NCBI RefSeq assembly: GCF_023660105.1 | Contig: NZ_JAMHGA010000013.1 | Location: 1-64,000 of the forward strand | Length of the DNA: 64,000 nt | Reading direction: 5' to 3' | DNA from: Desulfovibrio aminophilus | Lineage (GTDB): Bacteria > Desulfobacterota > Desulfovibrionia > Desulfovibrionales > Desulfovibrionaceae | Part shown: positions 49,669-57,567 of the stretch, one piece after another | How the letters are laid out: each line of letters begins with the position of its first letter | Numbering within the stretch: position 1 is the stretch's first letter | The notes under the pieces: model-generated | Databases searched by the model: none | What the model was told of the DNA's origin: nothing | Seen by the model: only the letters and a program-made list of their open reading frames with translations | Program-made: the position numbers and the translations under genes

Positions 49669-50823
49669 ATGCCCAATCTTCTGCTCATCGTGCTTCTGGC
49701 CGCCTTCCCGGCCCTGTCCACGGACATGTACCTGCCCGCCCTGCCCACGCTGCAGCGGCTCTGGGGCGCGTCCCTGGCCGAGGTGAACCTCTCCCTGCTG
49801 TTCTTCTTCCTCTGCTTCAGCCTCTTCCTGCTCGTCCACGGCCCGCTCTCCGACCGCTGCGGCCGCAAGCCCGTGCTCATCGCGGGCATCCTGCTCTTCA
49901 TGGCCGGAAGCCTGCTCTGCGCCGCCTCCCAGTCCATCACCCAGCTCGTGCTGGCCCGCATGGTCCAGGCCACGGGCGCGGCCGCCGCCTCGGCCCTGTC
50001 CCTGGCCCTGGCCAAGGACCTCTACTCCGGCATCCAGCGCCAGAAGATCCTGGCCTACATCGGGGTCATCGTGCCCCTGTGCCCCATGCTCGCGCCCATG
50101 CTCGGCGGCCTGCTCCTGGGCGTGGCCTCCTGGCGGGCCATCTTCCTGGTCCAGTGCGTCCTGGCCCTGCCCGCGTTCTACGGCTGCCTGCGGCTCCGGG
50201 AGCCCGCGTTCGAGCGCACCTCCGGCGGCCCCCTGGCCATGCTCCGGCGCTACGGCGTGCTCCTGCGCAACCGGCGCTACCTCGTCCTGACCCTGTCCTT
50301 CTCGCTCATGTCCGCCGGATTCTTCGCCTATATCGGCGGCTCGGCGGACATCTTCATCACCGGCTTCGGCCTGGGCGAACGGACCTACGCCCTGTTCTTC
50401 GGCTTCAACGCCCTGGGCCTCATGGCCGGATCGCTCCTGGCCTCGCGGCTCTGCGTGGGCCTGTCCTCGGCCGGCCTGCTCAACGCCTCCCTGGCCGGGC
50501 TGGCCGGGGGCGGCGCGGCCATGCTCGCCGCCGGAGGCCACGGGCCCTGGGGCTTCGCCCTGCCCATGTTCGCGGTCTCGCTCTTCCTGGGCATGAACCG
50601 GCCCATCAGCAACAACATGATCCTGGACGCGGTGGAGCGCGACGTGGGCGCGGCCTCGGCCGTGATGACCTTCGCCAACTTCCTCGTGGGCGGCCTGTGC
50701 ATGGAGGTCGTCTCCCTGGACCTGCTGCCCAAGCCCCTGTTCATCGGGGCCCTGACCCTGGCCGGGACCCTCGTGCCCCTGGCCGCGCTGTTCCTCCTGG
50801 GCCGCCCGCGCCGGAGGACCTGA
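49669..50823 (+). CDS. MFS exporter, Bcr/CflA type
   Basis: This 384-residue membrane protein has about 12 helices; STDMYLPALPTLQ in the first helix and GPLSDRCGRKPVLIAG between helices 2 and 3 are typical of the Bcr/CflA drug-resistance group. It would export small molecules by proton antiport. It begins 72 bases after the radical SAM gene in the same direction, so export of a modified peptide product is conceivable, though these pumps usually move small drugs. Confidence 0.9.
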   Translation: MPNLLLIVLLAAFPALSTDMYLPALPTLQRLWGASLAEVNLSLLFFFLCFSLFLLVHGPLSDRCGRKPVLIAGILLFMAGSLLCAASQSITQLVLARMVQATGAAAASALSLALAKDLYSGIQRQKILAYIGVIVPLCPMLAPMLGGLLLGVASWRAIFLVQCVLALPAFYGCLRLREPAFERTSGGPLAMLRRYGVLLRNRRYLVLTLSFSLMSAGFFAYIGGSADIFITGFGLGERTYALFFGFNALGLMAGSLLASRLCVGLSSAGLLNASLAGLAGGGAAMLAAGGHGPWGFALPMFAVSLFLGMNRPISNNMILDAVERDVGAASAVMTFANFLVGGLCMEVVSLDLLPKPLFIGALTLAGTLVPLAALFLLGRPRRRT

Positions 50824-50902
50824 GCCCGCCTCCGCGATTGCGCGCTTCACTGGCGGCGTGCTAGGCTGCGTGGTCGCCGGGCCATCCGGCCCGGTCCACC
50901 CC

Positions 50903-52564
50903 ATGAACGAACGCGAAGCCGCCCTCCTCCGGCTCCACGGCGACCGCACCAGCTCCCTGGCCGCCCTGGGCCCCCTGTTCCAGAGCCATGTCCCGCCGGA
51001 CCTGGAGGGAGTGGTGCGTTTCCTGAAGACCTCCGGGGCCCTGGTCGCGGCGAACGAGCCTCTCTGCGCCCCGGAGCACCGCGCCCGGGCCCTGGCCTCC
51101 CTGGCCGGACGCGCCAGGGAACAAGGCAGGCGCTTTCTGGCCATGCCCCTGGGCGCAAGCCTGGCCTCCGAATTGAAGGCCCTGGGCTTCACGGTCTGGA
51201 GGATCGGCGCGGAGCCGGTGTTCGACCTGGAGCGCCATTTCGCCCTGGCCCCGGACCCCCTGCTCCAGTTTCCCCTGGCCCGGGCCCTGGCCCGGCGCGG
51301 GGCCGAGGTGCGCGAACTGCGGCCCGAAGACCTGGCCGACGCCGCGCTCCGGGACGAAATGGAGCGGGTGGCGCGGCTCTGGCTGGCGGACAAGGACTGC
51401 CCGCCCCTGGGTTTCCTGATCCGGTCCGCGCCCCTGGAATCGGCCGGGGCGAAGCGTTTCTTCACCCTGCGCGTGCGCGGGGAGCTGCAGGCCTTCCTGG
51501 CCGCCGCGCCGTTCTTCCGCCGGGGCGAAACGCTCGGCTTCTACCTCCAGGACATCCCCCGCCTGCCCCAGGCGCGGGCCGGAGCCTGCGACCTGCTCGT
51601 GCTGGAGGCCATGCGCCTGCTGCGCGCCGACGGGACGGCCGAGGTCCGGCTGGGGCTCGCGCCCCTGGCCCGCATCCCCGGCGACGCGCCGGGCGGGCGG
51701 CTGCTCGGCCTGCTCTTCCGCCACTGGACCCTGGGCTACAACTTCCGCTCGCTCCACGACTTCAAGGAGAAGTTCCACCCCACCCGCTGGGATCCGCTGT
51801 ACCTGGCCTCAAGCAGCCCCTCGCTGGTCCGGGCCCTGGCCGACGCCGTGGCCGCCCACCTGCCGGACGGCGCGGGCCGCGCCCTGGCCCAGGCCCTGCT
51901 CCGGCCACTGGCCCCTGCCCTGGAGACGCGGCCCGAGGCCCCGGCCCCCCGCCCCTGCCCCCGCGACCTCGGGGAATACCTCCGGCGCACCCGGCTGACC
52001 ACGCTCTGCGTGCTCCTGTTCACCGGCCTGCACCTCCTGCGGCTCGCCTGGCCGCCGCTGGACGCGCTCTTCACCTCCTCGGCCTACGCGCCCGGGGACG
52101 TGACCTGGCGCGGCCTGCTGCTGGGGCCGCTGTTCCACAACCACTGGTTCCATCTCACGGGAGACCAGCTCTCGTTCTACGCCTTCGGCTGCATCGTGGA
52201 GATATTCCTCGGCCCTGCGGCCTTTCTCCTGCTCACCGCCGGGGGGCTCTGGCTCTCCAACCCCCTGACCCAGGCCCTCCTGGCGGCGGTGCTGCCCTGG
52301 GCCGCGCCCGGGGCCTGGGCCGCCACCCTGGGCGAAAGGGACTACGGCTCCAGCAACGCGGTCTTCGCCCTGGCCGGGGCCGCGTCCGCCATCCTGGTCC
52401 GGGGCCGCCTCCTGCTCGTGCCCTTCGCGCTCTACGGCCTGTTCATCTGCCTGGCGCGCCAAAGCTGGCTGGCCCTGCACCATCTGGTGACCCTCGGCGC
52501 GGGCTGGCTGGCCCTGCGGCTGGTCAGCTCCCGAAGGCCTCGCGGGCCGCGTCCAGGCCGTTGA
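50903..52564 (+). CDS. DUF2156 acyltransferase-like domain fused to rhomboid-like domain
   Basis: This 553-residue protein has an N-terminal DUF2156 domain (about 5-300; LKALGFTVWRIGAEPVFDLE, GFYLQDIPRLPQARAGACDLLVLEAM, GYNFRSLHDFKEKFHPTRWDPLYLA), as in the C-terminal part of lysyl-phosphatidylglycerol synthases, which are GNAT-fold transferases. Residues 385-540 form five or six helices with rhomboid features: HNHWFHLTGDQLSFYAFGCIVE, YGSSNAVFAL (GXS serine Ser484) and LALHHLVTLGAG (His526/527). The start is uncertain: ATG 50903 or GTG 50858, both without strong ribosome sites. The 3' end overlaps the convergent gene by 41 bases. Confidence 0.75.
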   Translation: MNEREAALLRLHGDRTSSLAALGPLFQSHVPPDLEGVVRFLKTSGALVAANEPLCAPEHRARALASLAGRAREQGRRFLAMPLGASLASELKALGFTVWRIGAEPVFDLERHFALAPDPLLQFPLARALARRGAEVRELRPEDLADAALRDEMERVARLWLADKDCPPLGFLIRSAPLESAGAKRFFTLRVRGELQAFLAAAPFFRRGETLGFYLQDIPRLPQARAGACDLLVLEAMRLLRADGTAEVRLGLAPLARIPGDAPGGRLLGLLFRHWTLGYNFRSLHDFKEKFHPTRWDPLYLASSSPSLVRALADAVAAHLPDGAGRALAQALLRPLAPALETRPEAPAPRPCPRDLGEYLRRTRLTTLCVLLFTGLHLLRLAWPPLDALFTSSAYAPGDVTWRGLLLGPLFHNHWFHLTGDQLSFYAFGCIVEIFLGPAAFLLLTAGGLWLSNPLTQALLAAVLPWAAPGAWAATLGERDYGSSNAVFALAGAASAILVRGRLLLVPFALYGLFICLARQSWLALHHLVTLGAGWLALRLVSSRRPRGPRPGR

Positions 52565-53366
52565 GCGCCGCCGGGAACCCGGCGTAGGCCGCCATCTGCA
52601 CGATGACCTCCACGATCTCCTCGCGGCTCAGGCCCACGTTCAGCCCGGCGCGGATGTGCACCACGAGTTGCGGCCGCATGGTTCCGCGCGCCGTGGCCGC
52701 CGCGATCATGGCGATCTCCTTGAGCCCCGGCTCCAGGCCCGGGCGGCAGAACACCTCGCCGTAGGAGAAGTCCAGGATGAAGCGGCCCATGTCCGGGGCG
52801 ATGTCCTTCAGGGAGTCCAGCACGGCCTGGCCCGTGCCCTTGCTCGAGGCCGCCAGCGCGGCCAGGCCCCGCTCCCGGGGCGTGCCGGACGGTTCCGGCG
52901 CGGCCGTGGGCGCGACGCCGCGCTCCGCGAACACGGTCCGGACCTCGGACAGGGCGTTCAGCCCGGCCGGGAACCCGGCGAAGACCGTGGTCACGTAGAT
53001 GATCTCCACGACCTCCTCGGGCGAGAGCCCGGCGGCGAGTCCCGCGCCGACGTGGAAGCGCAGTTGCGGCGCGGCGTTGCCCAGGGCGGCCAGGGCCGCG
53101 ACAGTGGCGGTCTGGCGCTGCCGCATGGTCAGGCCCGGCCGGGAATAGAGTTCGCCGTAGCCGAACTCCACCACGTAGCGGACCATGTCCGGGGCGATTC
53201 CCTCCAGGGACGCGCGCACCTGCTCGAAGGCCCCGGGATTGAGCCGGTCCAGCAGGGCCCGGCCCCGGCGGCAGGTTTCGCCCTCGGACTCCCCGGCGGC
53301 CCGGGCCGGAATCACGGACAGCGCCAGGACGGCGCAGACGCAGCAGATCGACAACAGAACGTGCAT
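52524..53366 (-). CDS. Exported tandem carboxymuconolactone-decarboxylase-like protein
   Basis: This 280-residue protein has a signal peptide (about 1-23) and two similar domains of the carboxymuconolactone decarboxylase/AhpD fold (about 35-140 and 165-275): each has DMVRYVVEFGYGELYSRPGL-like and GLSPEEVVEIIYVTTVFAGFPAGLNAL-like segments. The peroxidase CXXC of AhpD is absent, so it is not an AhpD reductase. Related domains act on lactones and keto-acids. AGGAGG precedes ATG 53366. It is divergent from a LysR gene that probably controls it. Periplasmic location is unusual for this family. Confidence 0.82.
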   Translation of the reverse strand: MHVLLSICCVCAVLALSVIPARAAGESEGETCRRGRALLDRLNPGAFEQVRASLEGIAPDMVRYVVEFGYGELYSRPGLTMRQRQTATVAALAALGNAAPQLRFHVGAGLAAGLSPEEVVEIIYVTTVFAGFPAGLNALSEVRTVFAERGVAPTAAPEPSGTPRERGLAALAASSKGTGQAVLDSLKDIAPDMGRFILDFSYGEVFCRPGLEPGLKEIAMIAAATARGTMRPQLVVHIRAGLNVGLSREEIVEVIVQMAAYAGFPAALNGLDAAREAFGS

Positions 53367-53416
53367 GGTGTCCTCCTTGGTTGAGGACAGCCTGCCCGCG
53401 CCCATTCAAGATGTGA

Positions 53417-53459
53417 AATATATATTTACATCGAGATTGATATGCAGCACATATCAACA
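53417..53459. promoter_or_regulatory. LysR operator and divergent promoter region
   Basis: A 12-base AT palindrome (AAATATATATTT, 53417-53428) is followed by a perfect inverted repeat TTGATATG-N5-CATATCAA (53437-53457) that ends two bases before ATG 53460. Possible promoter boxes are TTTACA (53425) and CATATC (53450). Confidence 0.55.
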
Positions 53460-54389
53460 ATGGAACTGCGGCATCTGCGCTATTTCACGGCCGTGGCCGA
53501 GGAGCTGCATTTCGGCCGGGCCGCCGCGCGCCTGCACCTGGCCCAGCCGCCGCTGAGCCAGCAGATCCGCGCCCTGGAAGCCGAGGTCGGGGCGGAGCTG
53601 TTCGCCCGCACGAGCCGCAAGGTGGCCCTGACCCCGGCGGGCGAGGCCTTCCTGGAACATGCCCGGGCCGCGCTGGAGCGGGCGGACGCGGCCCTGAACG
53701 CGGCCCGTTCCGTGGCCCACGGCCGGGCCGGGCGCCTGGACCTGGGCTTCGTCAACCCGGCCATGGACGGTTTTCTCTCCCAGGTGGTGGCGGACTTCCG
53801 GCGCGGCCATCCCGGCGTGGCCCTGAGCCTGCGCGAGATGACCAGCCAGGCGCAGGTGGACGGGCTGCGGGCCGGAACCCTGCACGCGGGCTTCATCCGC
53901 TACGCCGGGCAGGATCTGCGCGGCCTGGAGTTCCGGGTGATGCACCGCGAACCCTATGTGGCCGCCCTGCCTCCGGACCATCCCCTGGCCCGGCGCAAAC
54001 GCGTGCCCATGGAGACCCTGGCCCGCGAGCCGCTCATCCTCTACCCGCGCGAACTCATGCCCCGGCTCCACGACGCCATGCTCGCCGCGCTGCGCGCCAC
54101 GGGCCGCGAACCCAACGTGGCCCAAGAGGCCCTGTCCAAGCACACCACCCTCTCCCTGGTGGCGGCCCGGCTGGGCCTGGCCCTGGTCCCGGCGTCCTGC
54201 GCTGTGTGGCGGCGGCAGGGCGTGGTCCTGCGCGAGGTGGAGGGCGAACTGCCGGTCATCGAACTGGCCCTGGCCTGCCCGGCCGGAACCCTGGCCGCCC
54301 CCCCCCAGCCCCTCCTCTCCTTCCTTCGGGGGGCCTTCGGCCCGTTATGGAAAGGCAAAAAGGCGCTGTCCCTCTTCGGTTTTCTATAA
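53460..54389 (+). CDS. LysR-family transcriptional regulator
   Basis: This 309-residue protein begins MELRHLRYFTAVAEELHFGRAAARLHLAQPPLSQQIRALE, a classic LysR helix-turn-helix, then has an effector domain (GRLDLGFVNPAMDGFL; SLVAARLGLALVP). ATG 53460 is favoured over ATG 53442, which lies within the operator palindrome; no ribosome site is visible. The last about 18 residues (GAFGPLWKGKKALSLFGFL) are encoded by an intergenic repeat and are not part of the LysR fold. The likely target is the divergent exported protein gene. Confidence 0.88.
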   Translation: MELRHLRYFTAVAEELHFGRAAARLHLAQPPLSQQIRALEAEVGAELFARTSRKVALTPAGEAFLEHARAALERADAALNAARSVAHGRAGRLDLGFVNPAMDGFLSQVVADFRRGHPGVALSLREMTSQAQVDGLRAGTLHAGFIRYAGQDLRGLEFRVMHREPYVAALPPDHPLARRKRVPMETLAREPLILYPRELMPRLHDAMLAALRATGREPNVAQEALSKHTTLSLVAARLGLALVPASCAVWRRQGVVLREVEGELPVIELALACPAGTLAAPPQPLLSFLRGAFGPLWKGKKALSLFGFL

Positions 54390-54402
54390 ACCGACGAAGT
54401 CG
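54331..54402. repeat. Intergenic palindromic repeat, copy D
   Basis: Hairpin GGGCC-TTC-GGCCC (54331-54343), arm TTATGGAAAGGC, a single core in reverse orientation (AAAGGCGCTGTCCCTC), arm TTTTCTATAA and hairpin CGAC-GAA-GTCG (54392-54402). It contains the stops of both convergent genes (LysR and Ldh2). Confidence 0.75.
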
Positions 54403-55340
54403 TGGCCGGGCAGGGTGACGCCTTCGCGGAGGGCCCGTTCGCGGGCGGCGTGGCGGCGGTCGCCGGGCAGGCGCACGCCGGGCTGGGCCAGCATGTGGCT
54501 GAAAAGCGTCTCCACGCGTTCGGAGAAGCCCGGGGTCAGGGTCTGGGGGTCGATGAGGAAGAAGAACTGGCCCAGCCCCAGGGGGTCGCCCTCGGCCTGG
54601 AACATGGTCGTGGTTTCGAAGGCCAGGATTTCGACCATGAGGGCCAGGGCCGCGCCCTTGGCCCCGCCCAGGGGGGTGAGCGTGCCGGTGGTGCCCGCGC
54701 CCGGGTCGGTGGTGGGGCGGCCCTCGGCGTCCAGGGCCCAGCCCTCGGGGATGGTCTCGCCGCGCTTGGCCGCGGCCAGGACCCGGCCGCGCGTGACCGT
54801 GCTCAGGGACAGGTCGATGACCAGGGGCGGACGGCCGGAGCGGGGACAGGCGAAGGCCAGGGGGTTGGTGCCGAAACTCGGAGCCCGGCCGCCCCAGGGC
54901 GCGATGTTGGCGGCGGTGTTGGAGCACATGAAGGCCACGAGGCCTTGTTCCGCGACGCGCTCCACATGGTGCCCGGCCACGCCGCAGTGGTGGGAACGGG
55001 TGATGCCGAGCACGGCGCAGCCCTGCTCCCGGGCCACCGGCACCGCGACGTCCAGGCCCGCCGCGATGGCCGGAAATGCGAAGCCGTCACAGGCGTCCAC
55101 CCGGACCACGGCGGGCCGGGGCCGCGTCACCACTGGCCGGGCATCCGCCCGCACCCTGCCGTGGCGCACGTGGTCCGCATAGAACGGCAGACGCGAAAAA
55201 CCATGCGTGGGCAGGCCGTCGCACTCCGCCAGCACGAGGGCTTCGACCACCAGGGCCGCCACATCCTCGGGCGCGCCCGCGCGGACCAGGGCCGCCGTGC
55301 CCAACCTCCGCAATTCCTCGATGCTCAGGGTCACGCTCAT
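54384..55340 (-). CDS. Malate/lactate dehydrogenase family 2 (Ldh2) oxidoreductase
   Basis: This 318-residue enzyme belongs to the Ldh2/YlbC/ComC family of NAD(P)-dependent 2-hydroxyacid dehydrogenases: DGLPTHGFSRLPFY near the N terminus, ITRSHHCGVAGHHVE with the conserved histidines, IAPWGGRAPSFGTNPLAF for the coenzyme, and LTPLGGAKGAALALMVEIL. Substrates in the family include malate, sulfolactate, ureidoglycolate and delta-piperideine-2-carboxylate. AAGGAGG precedes ATG 55340. Its last residues (DFVGL) and stop lie in repeat copy D; it overlaps the LysR gene end by six bases. Confidence 0.88.
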   Translation of the reverse strand: MSVTLSIEELRRLGTAALVRAGAPEDVAALVVEALVLAECDGLPTHGFSRLPFYADHVRHGRVRADARPVVTRPRPAVVRVDACDGFAFPAIAAGLDVAVPVAREQGCAVLGITRSHHCGVAGHHVERVAEQGLVAFMCSNTAANIAPWGGRAPSFGTNPLAFACPRSGRPPLVIDLSLSTVTRGRVLAAAKRGETIPEGWALDAEGRPTTDPGAGTTGTLTPLGGAKGAALALMVEILAFETTTMFQAEGDPLGLGQFFFLIDPQTLTPGFSERVETLFSHMLAQPGVRLPGDRRHAARERALREGVTLPGHDFVGL

Positions 55341-55395
55341 GGGCCCGCCTCCTTCGACGATGCGGCGAACCTCGCGCAATCCCCAACGAAAAGCA

Positions 55396-55466
55396 ACCGG
55401 CTTCGCCGGTTTTCAAAAGAGAGGGAATGGGAGCCTTTTCGCCTTTCCATGCACCCTCGAAGGGGG
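55396..55466. repeat. Intergenic palindromic repeat, copy E1
   Basis: Hairpin ACCGGC-TTC-GCCGGT (55396-55410), a GAGGGAATGGGAGCCTTTT core variant, arm CGCCTTTCCATG and hairpin CCCTC-GAA-GGGGG (55454-55466). It lies in the 187-base gap before the diguanylate cyclase stop. Confidence 0.65.
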
Positions 55467-55471
55467 CGGCG

Positions 55472-55561
55472 AAGCCGGCTTCGGCCCGCTCCAGAAAGGC
55501 AAAAAGGCGCTGTTCCTCTCTGGCTTGCTATTCTTCGCTTTCCATAGCGCGCCGAAGGCGC
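55472..55561. repeat. Intergenic palindromic repeat, copy E2
   Basis: It directly follows E1: GCCGGCTTCGGC, arm CCAGAAAGGC, a reverse core AAAGGCGCTGTTCCTC, CTCTGG, TTTCCATAG, and hairpin GCGCC-GAA-GGCGC (55549-55561). The second hairpin lies inside the 3' end of the diguanylate cyclase gene and encodes part of its tail. Confidence 0.65.
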
Positions 55562-56673
55562 ACGCGGTCGCGGCCCTGGGCCTTGGCCTGATACATGGCC
55601 AGGTCGCTTTCGCGGAGCAGGTCGTCCAGGGTGGAGTGTTCGCCGAGGACGGCCACGCCGATGCTCACGGTGTAGGCGGGCAGGCCGTGGAAGGGTTCGC
55701 GCGGCATGGCCGCGCGGATGCGCTCGGCCACGGCCAGGGCCGCCCTGGCTCCGGTGGCCGGGAGCAGGATGCAGAACTCCTCGCCGCCGTAGCGGCCGAA
55801 AAGGTCATAGGGCCGCAGCCGGGCGCGCACGCGGGCGGAGAAGTCGCGCAGCACGCCGTCGCCCACGGCGTGGCCGTGGGTGTCGTTCACGGCCTTGAAG
55901 TGGTCCAGGTCGAGCATGAGCAGGGACAGGGCCCCGCCGGTGCGGGCGGCCATGGCCACGAGTTCCTCGGCCCGGGCCAGAAAGGTGACCCGGTTCAAGG
56001 CCTGGGTCAGGCCGTCCACCGTGGCCGCGCGCCGCAGCTCGGCGTCGGCCCGCTCCTTGTTCAGGAGGACGAAGCCCACGCTGCCGACGAGCATGACCAG
56101 ATAGAGCAGCAGCCCGGCGAGGGTCTGGTCGATGCCCTGGGTGTAGACGTCGCCGGTCGCGCGGACCAGGAGGAACACGGCCGCATTGGCCAGCAGCGCC
56201 CCGGCGCAGGCCAGGTAGGCCGCGCCCATGAACCGGCGCAGGGCCGTGCCGCCTGGGGTCAGGGCCAGCAGGAATCCCGGCCGGGCGAGGCAGAGGGCCA
56301 GGGCCAGCCCGCCGAGGCTCTGGCGGAGGTAGGGCCAGTCGAAGGCCGCGGCCTGGGCGATGACGGCGCCGCAGACCACCAGGGTCAGGAACCGCCGTGA
56401 CCAAAGTCCGAGATGGCCGAAAAACCGCAGCAGGCCCGCCGATTCCAGGGCGAATCCGCCATAGAGCAGGGCATTGGCGGGCAGAATGACGGCCATGTCC
56501 GCGTCGATCCCGCGCAGGCCCATGCCCAGCCAACCCACGGCCTGGGACACCCGGCCGAGCAGGAACAGCCGCATGCCCCGGCCCCGCTCGTCCACGCCGT
56601 GGACGAGCAGCACGGCGGCTGCGCAGAAGTCGCCGAAGGCGAGGAGAAGCATGGCGGTGCGGGCGTCGAACAT
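55528..56673 (-). CDS. Membrane-bound diguanylate cyclase (GGDEF)
   Basis: This 381-residue protein has about six hydrophobic helices (1-205) and a C-terminal GGDEF domain that makes cyclic di-GMP. The active-site motif is intact as GGEEF (296-300), with DLDHFKAVNDTHGHAVGD upstream and an inhibitory I site RPYD five residues before the motif, so product inhibition is expected. ATG 56673 is chosen because the best promoter (56701-56729) would leave the ATG at 56721 upstream of the transcript start. No strong ribosome site is seen. The tail is encoded by repeat E2. Confidence 0.9.
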   Translation of the reverse strand: MFDARTAMLLLAFGDFCAAAVLLVHGVDERGRGMRLFLLGRVSQAVGWLGMGLRGIDADMAVILPANALLYGGFALESAGLLRFFGHLGLWSRRFLTLVVCGAVIAQAAAFDWPYLRQSLGGLALALCLARPGFLLALTPGGTALRRFMGAAYLACAGALLANAAVFLLVRATGDVYTQGIDQTLAGLLLYLVMLVGSVGFVLLNKERADAELRRAATVDGLTQALNRVTFLARAEELVAMAARTGGALSLLMLDLDHFKAVNDTHGHAVGDGVLRDFSARVRARLRPYDLFGRYGGEEFCILLPATGARAALAVAERIRAAMPREPFHGLPAYTVSIGVAVLGEHSTLDDLLRESDLAMYQAKAQGRDRVRLRRAMESEE

Positions 56674-56700
56674 GGGGGTCTCGCGGATACCGGGTGGGAC

Positions 56701-56729
56701 GATATAGCCGATGCGGGACATAAAGACAA
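56701..56729 (-). promoter_or_regulatory. Promoter of the diguanylate cyclase gene
   Basis: On the minus strand TTGTCT (56729-56724) and TATATC (56706-56701) are 17 bases apart, placing the transcript start near 56694, about 20 bases before ATG 56673. Confidence 0.6.
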
Positions 56730-56855
56730 GATATCCCGGCTTGTTTTCACACTTCTTCAGCTTGACTGAAGCCCTTGCCGGGCGGCCCCTTCCGGCCGGG
56801 CCCGGCATCGGACCACGGCCCGGGCCGCTTCGCGGCGGGCGAAAAAGCGTGACGG

Positions 56856-57473
56856 TCAGCGGGCGGAGGTCGCGGCGGCGGATTCCAGGAAGCGTTCCCT
56901 GGCCCGGGCCGCTGCCAGGGAGGCCACCCGGGACAGGCGCGGATCGCGGGCCAGGACATAGACCCCGATCTCGCCGTCGGCGTAGAACGCGGCCACCAGT
57001 CCGCCGAAGGACTCCAGGGCCTCGGCGTGGCTCCAGTCGTCCTTGACGTGGGCCTCGAAGGCGTTGCCGTGCACGGCCTCCTGGGGATAATGGCGGATGG
57101 GCAGGGACACGGCCAGCAGGCCGCTGTGCGCCAGGATGCGGCCGACCAGGGCCAGGGCCTCCTCCTTGGTCATGTGCTCCAGCACGTCTCCGGCCACGGC
57201 CAGGTCGAAGGGCCCCAGCAGGCCGTAATCCACGTAGCGGGCGTCGGCCACCACCACGCGGTCGTACTTGGCCGCCAGGCCGAAGCGCTCCACGTAGGGG
57301 CCCCAGACCTCCACTCCGGTCCAGTGCACGTCCGGGAAGGCCCCGCGCAGCAGGTCCGCGTATGCGCCCCGGCCCGGGCCGATGTCCAGCACCCGGCGCA
57401 ACAGGCCGTGCTCGTGCAGGGTGGCGTAGAAGAAGGCGAACCATTCCTTTCCGTTGGGCGCGCTGTCGGGCAT
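56856..57473 (-). CDS. SAM-dependent methyltransferase, class I
   Basis: This 205-residue enzyme has the SAM loop VLDIGPGRGAYADLLRG (about 28-44), the acidic residue region WTGVEVWGPYVERF and FDLAVAGDVLEHMTKEEAL, with the late strand SLPIRHYPQEAVHGN. ATG 57473 has AGGAGG six bases upstream. It is divergent from the EamA exporter and lies 182 bases upstream of the cyclase. Substrate unknown; related proteins act on small metabolites or glycans. Confidence 0.82.
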   Translation of the reverse strand: MPDSAPNGKEWFAFFYATLHEHGLLRRVLDIGPGRGAYADLLRGAFPDVHWTGVEVWGPYVERFGLAAKYDRVVVADARYVDYGLLGPFDLAVAGDVLEHMTKEEALALVGRILAHSGLLAVSLPIRHYPQEAVHGNAFEAHVKDDWSHAEALESFGGLVAAFYADGEIGVYVLARDPRLSRVASLAAARARERFLESAAATSAR

Positions 57474-57567
57474 TCTTTTCCTCCTGCCGGTCCGGGGCGG
57501 ATGGAAGCAAGAGCCGTTCCAGGAATCCTCTTGCCTCCCGGGCGGTTTGGGCCCACAATGCGCCGCC

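Noticed and set aside
52524-53366. AhpD-type peroxidase reductase
   Set aside because: The CXXC pair needed for that activity is absent and the protein has a signal peptide.
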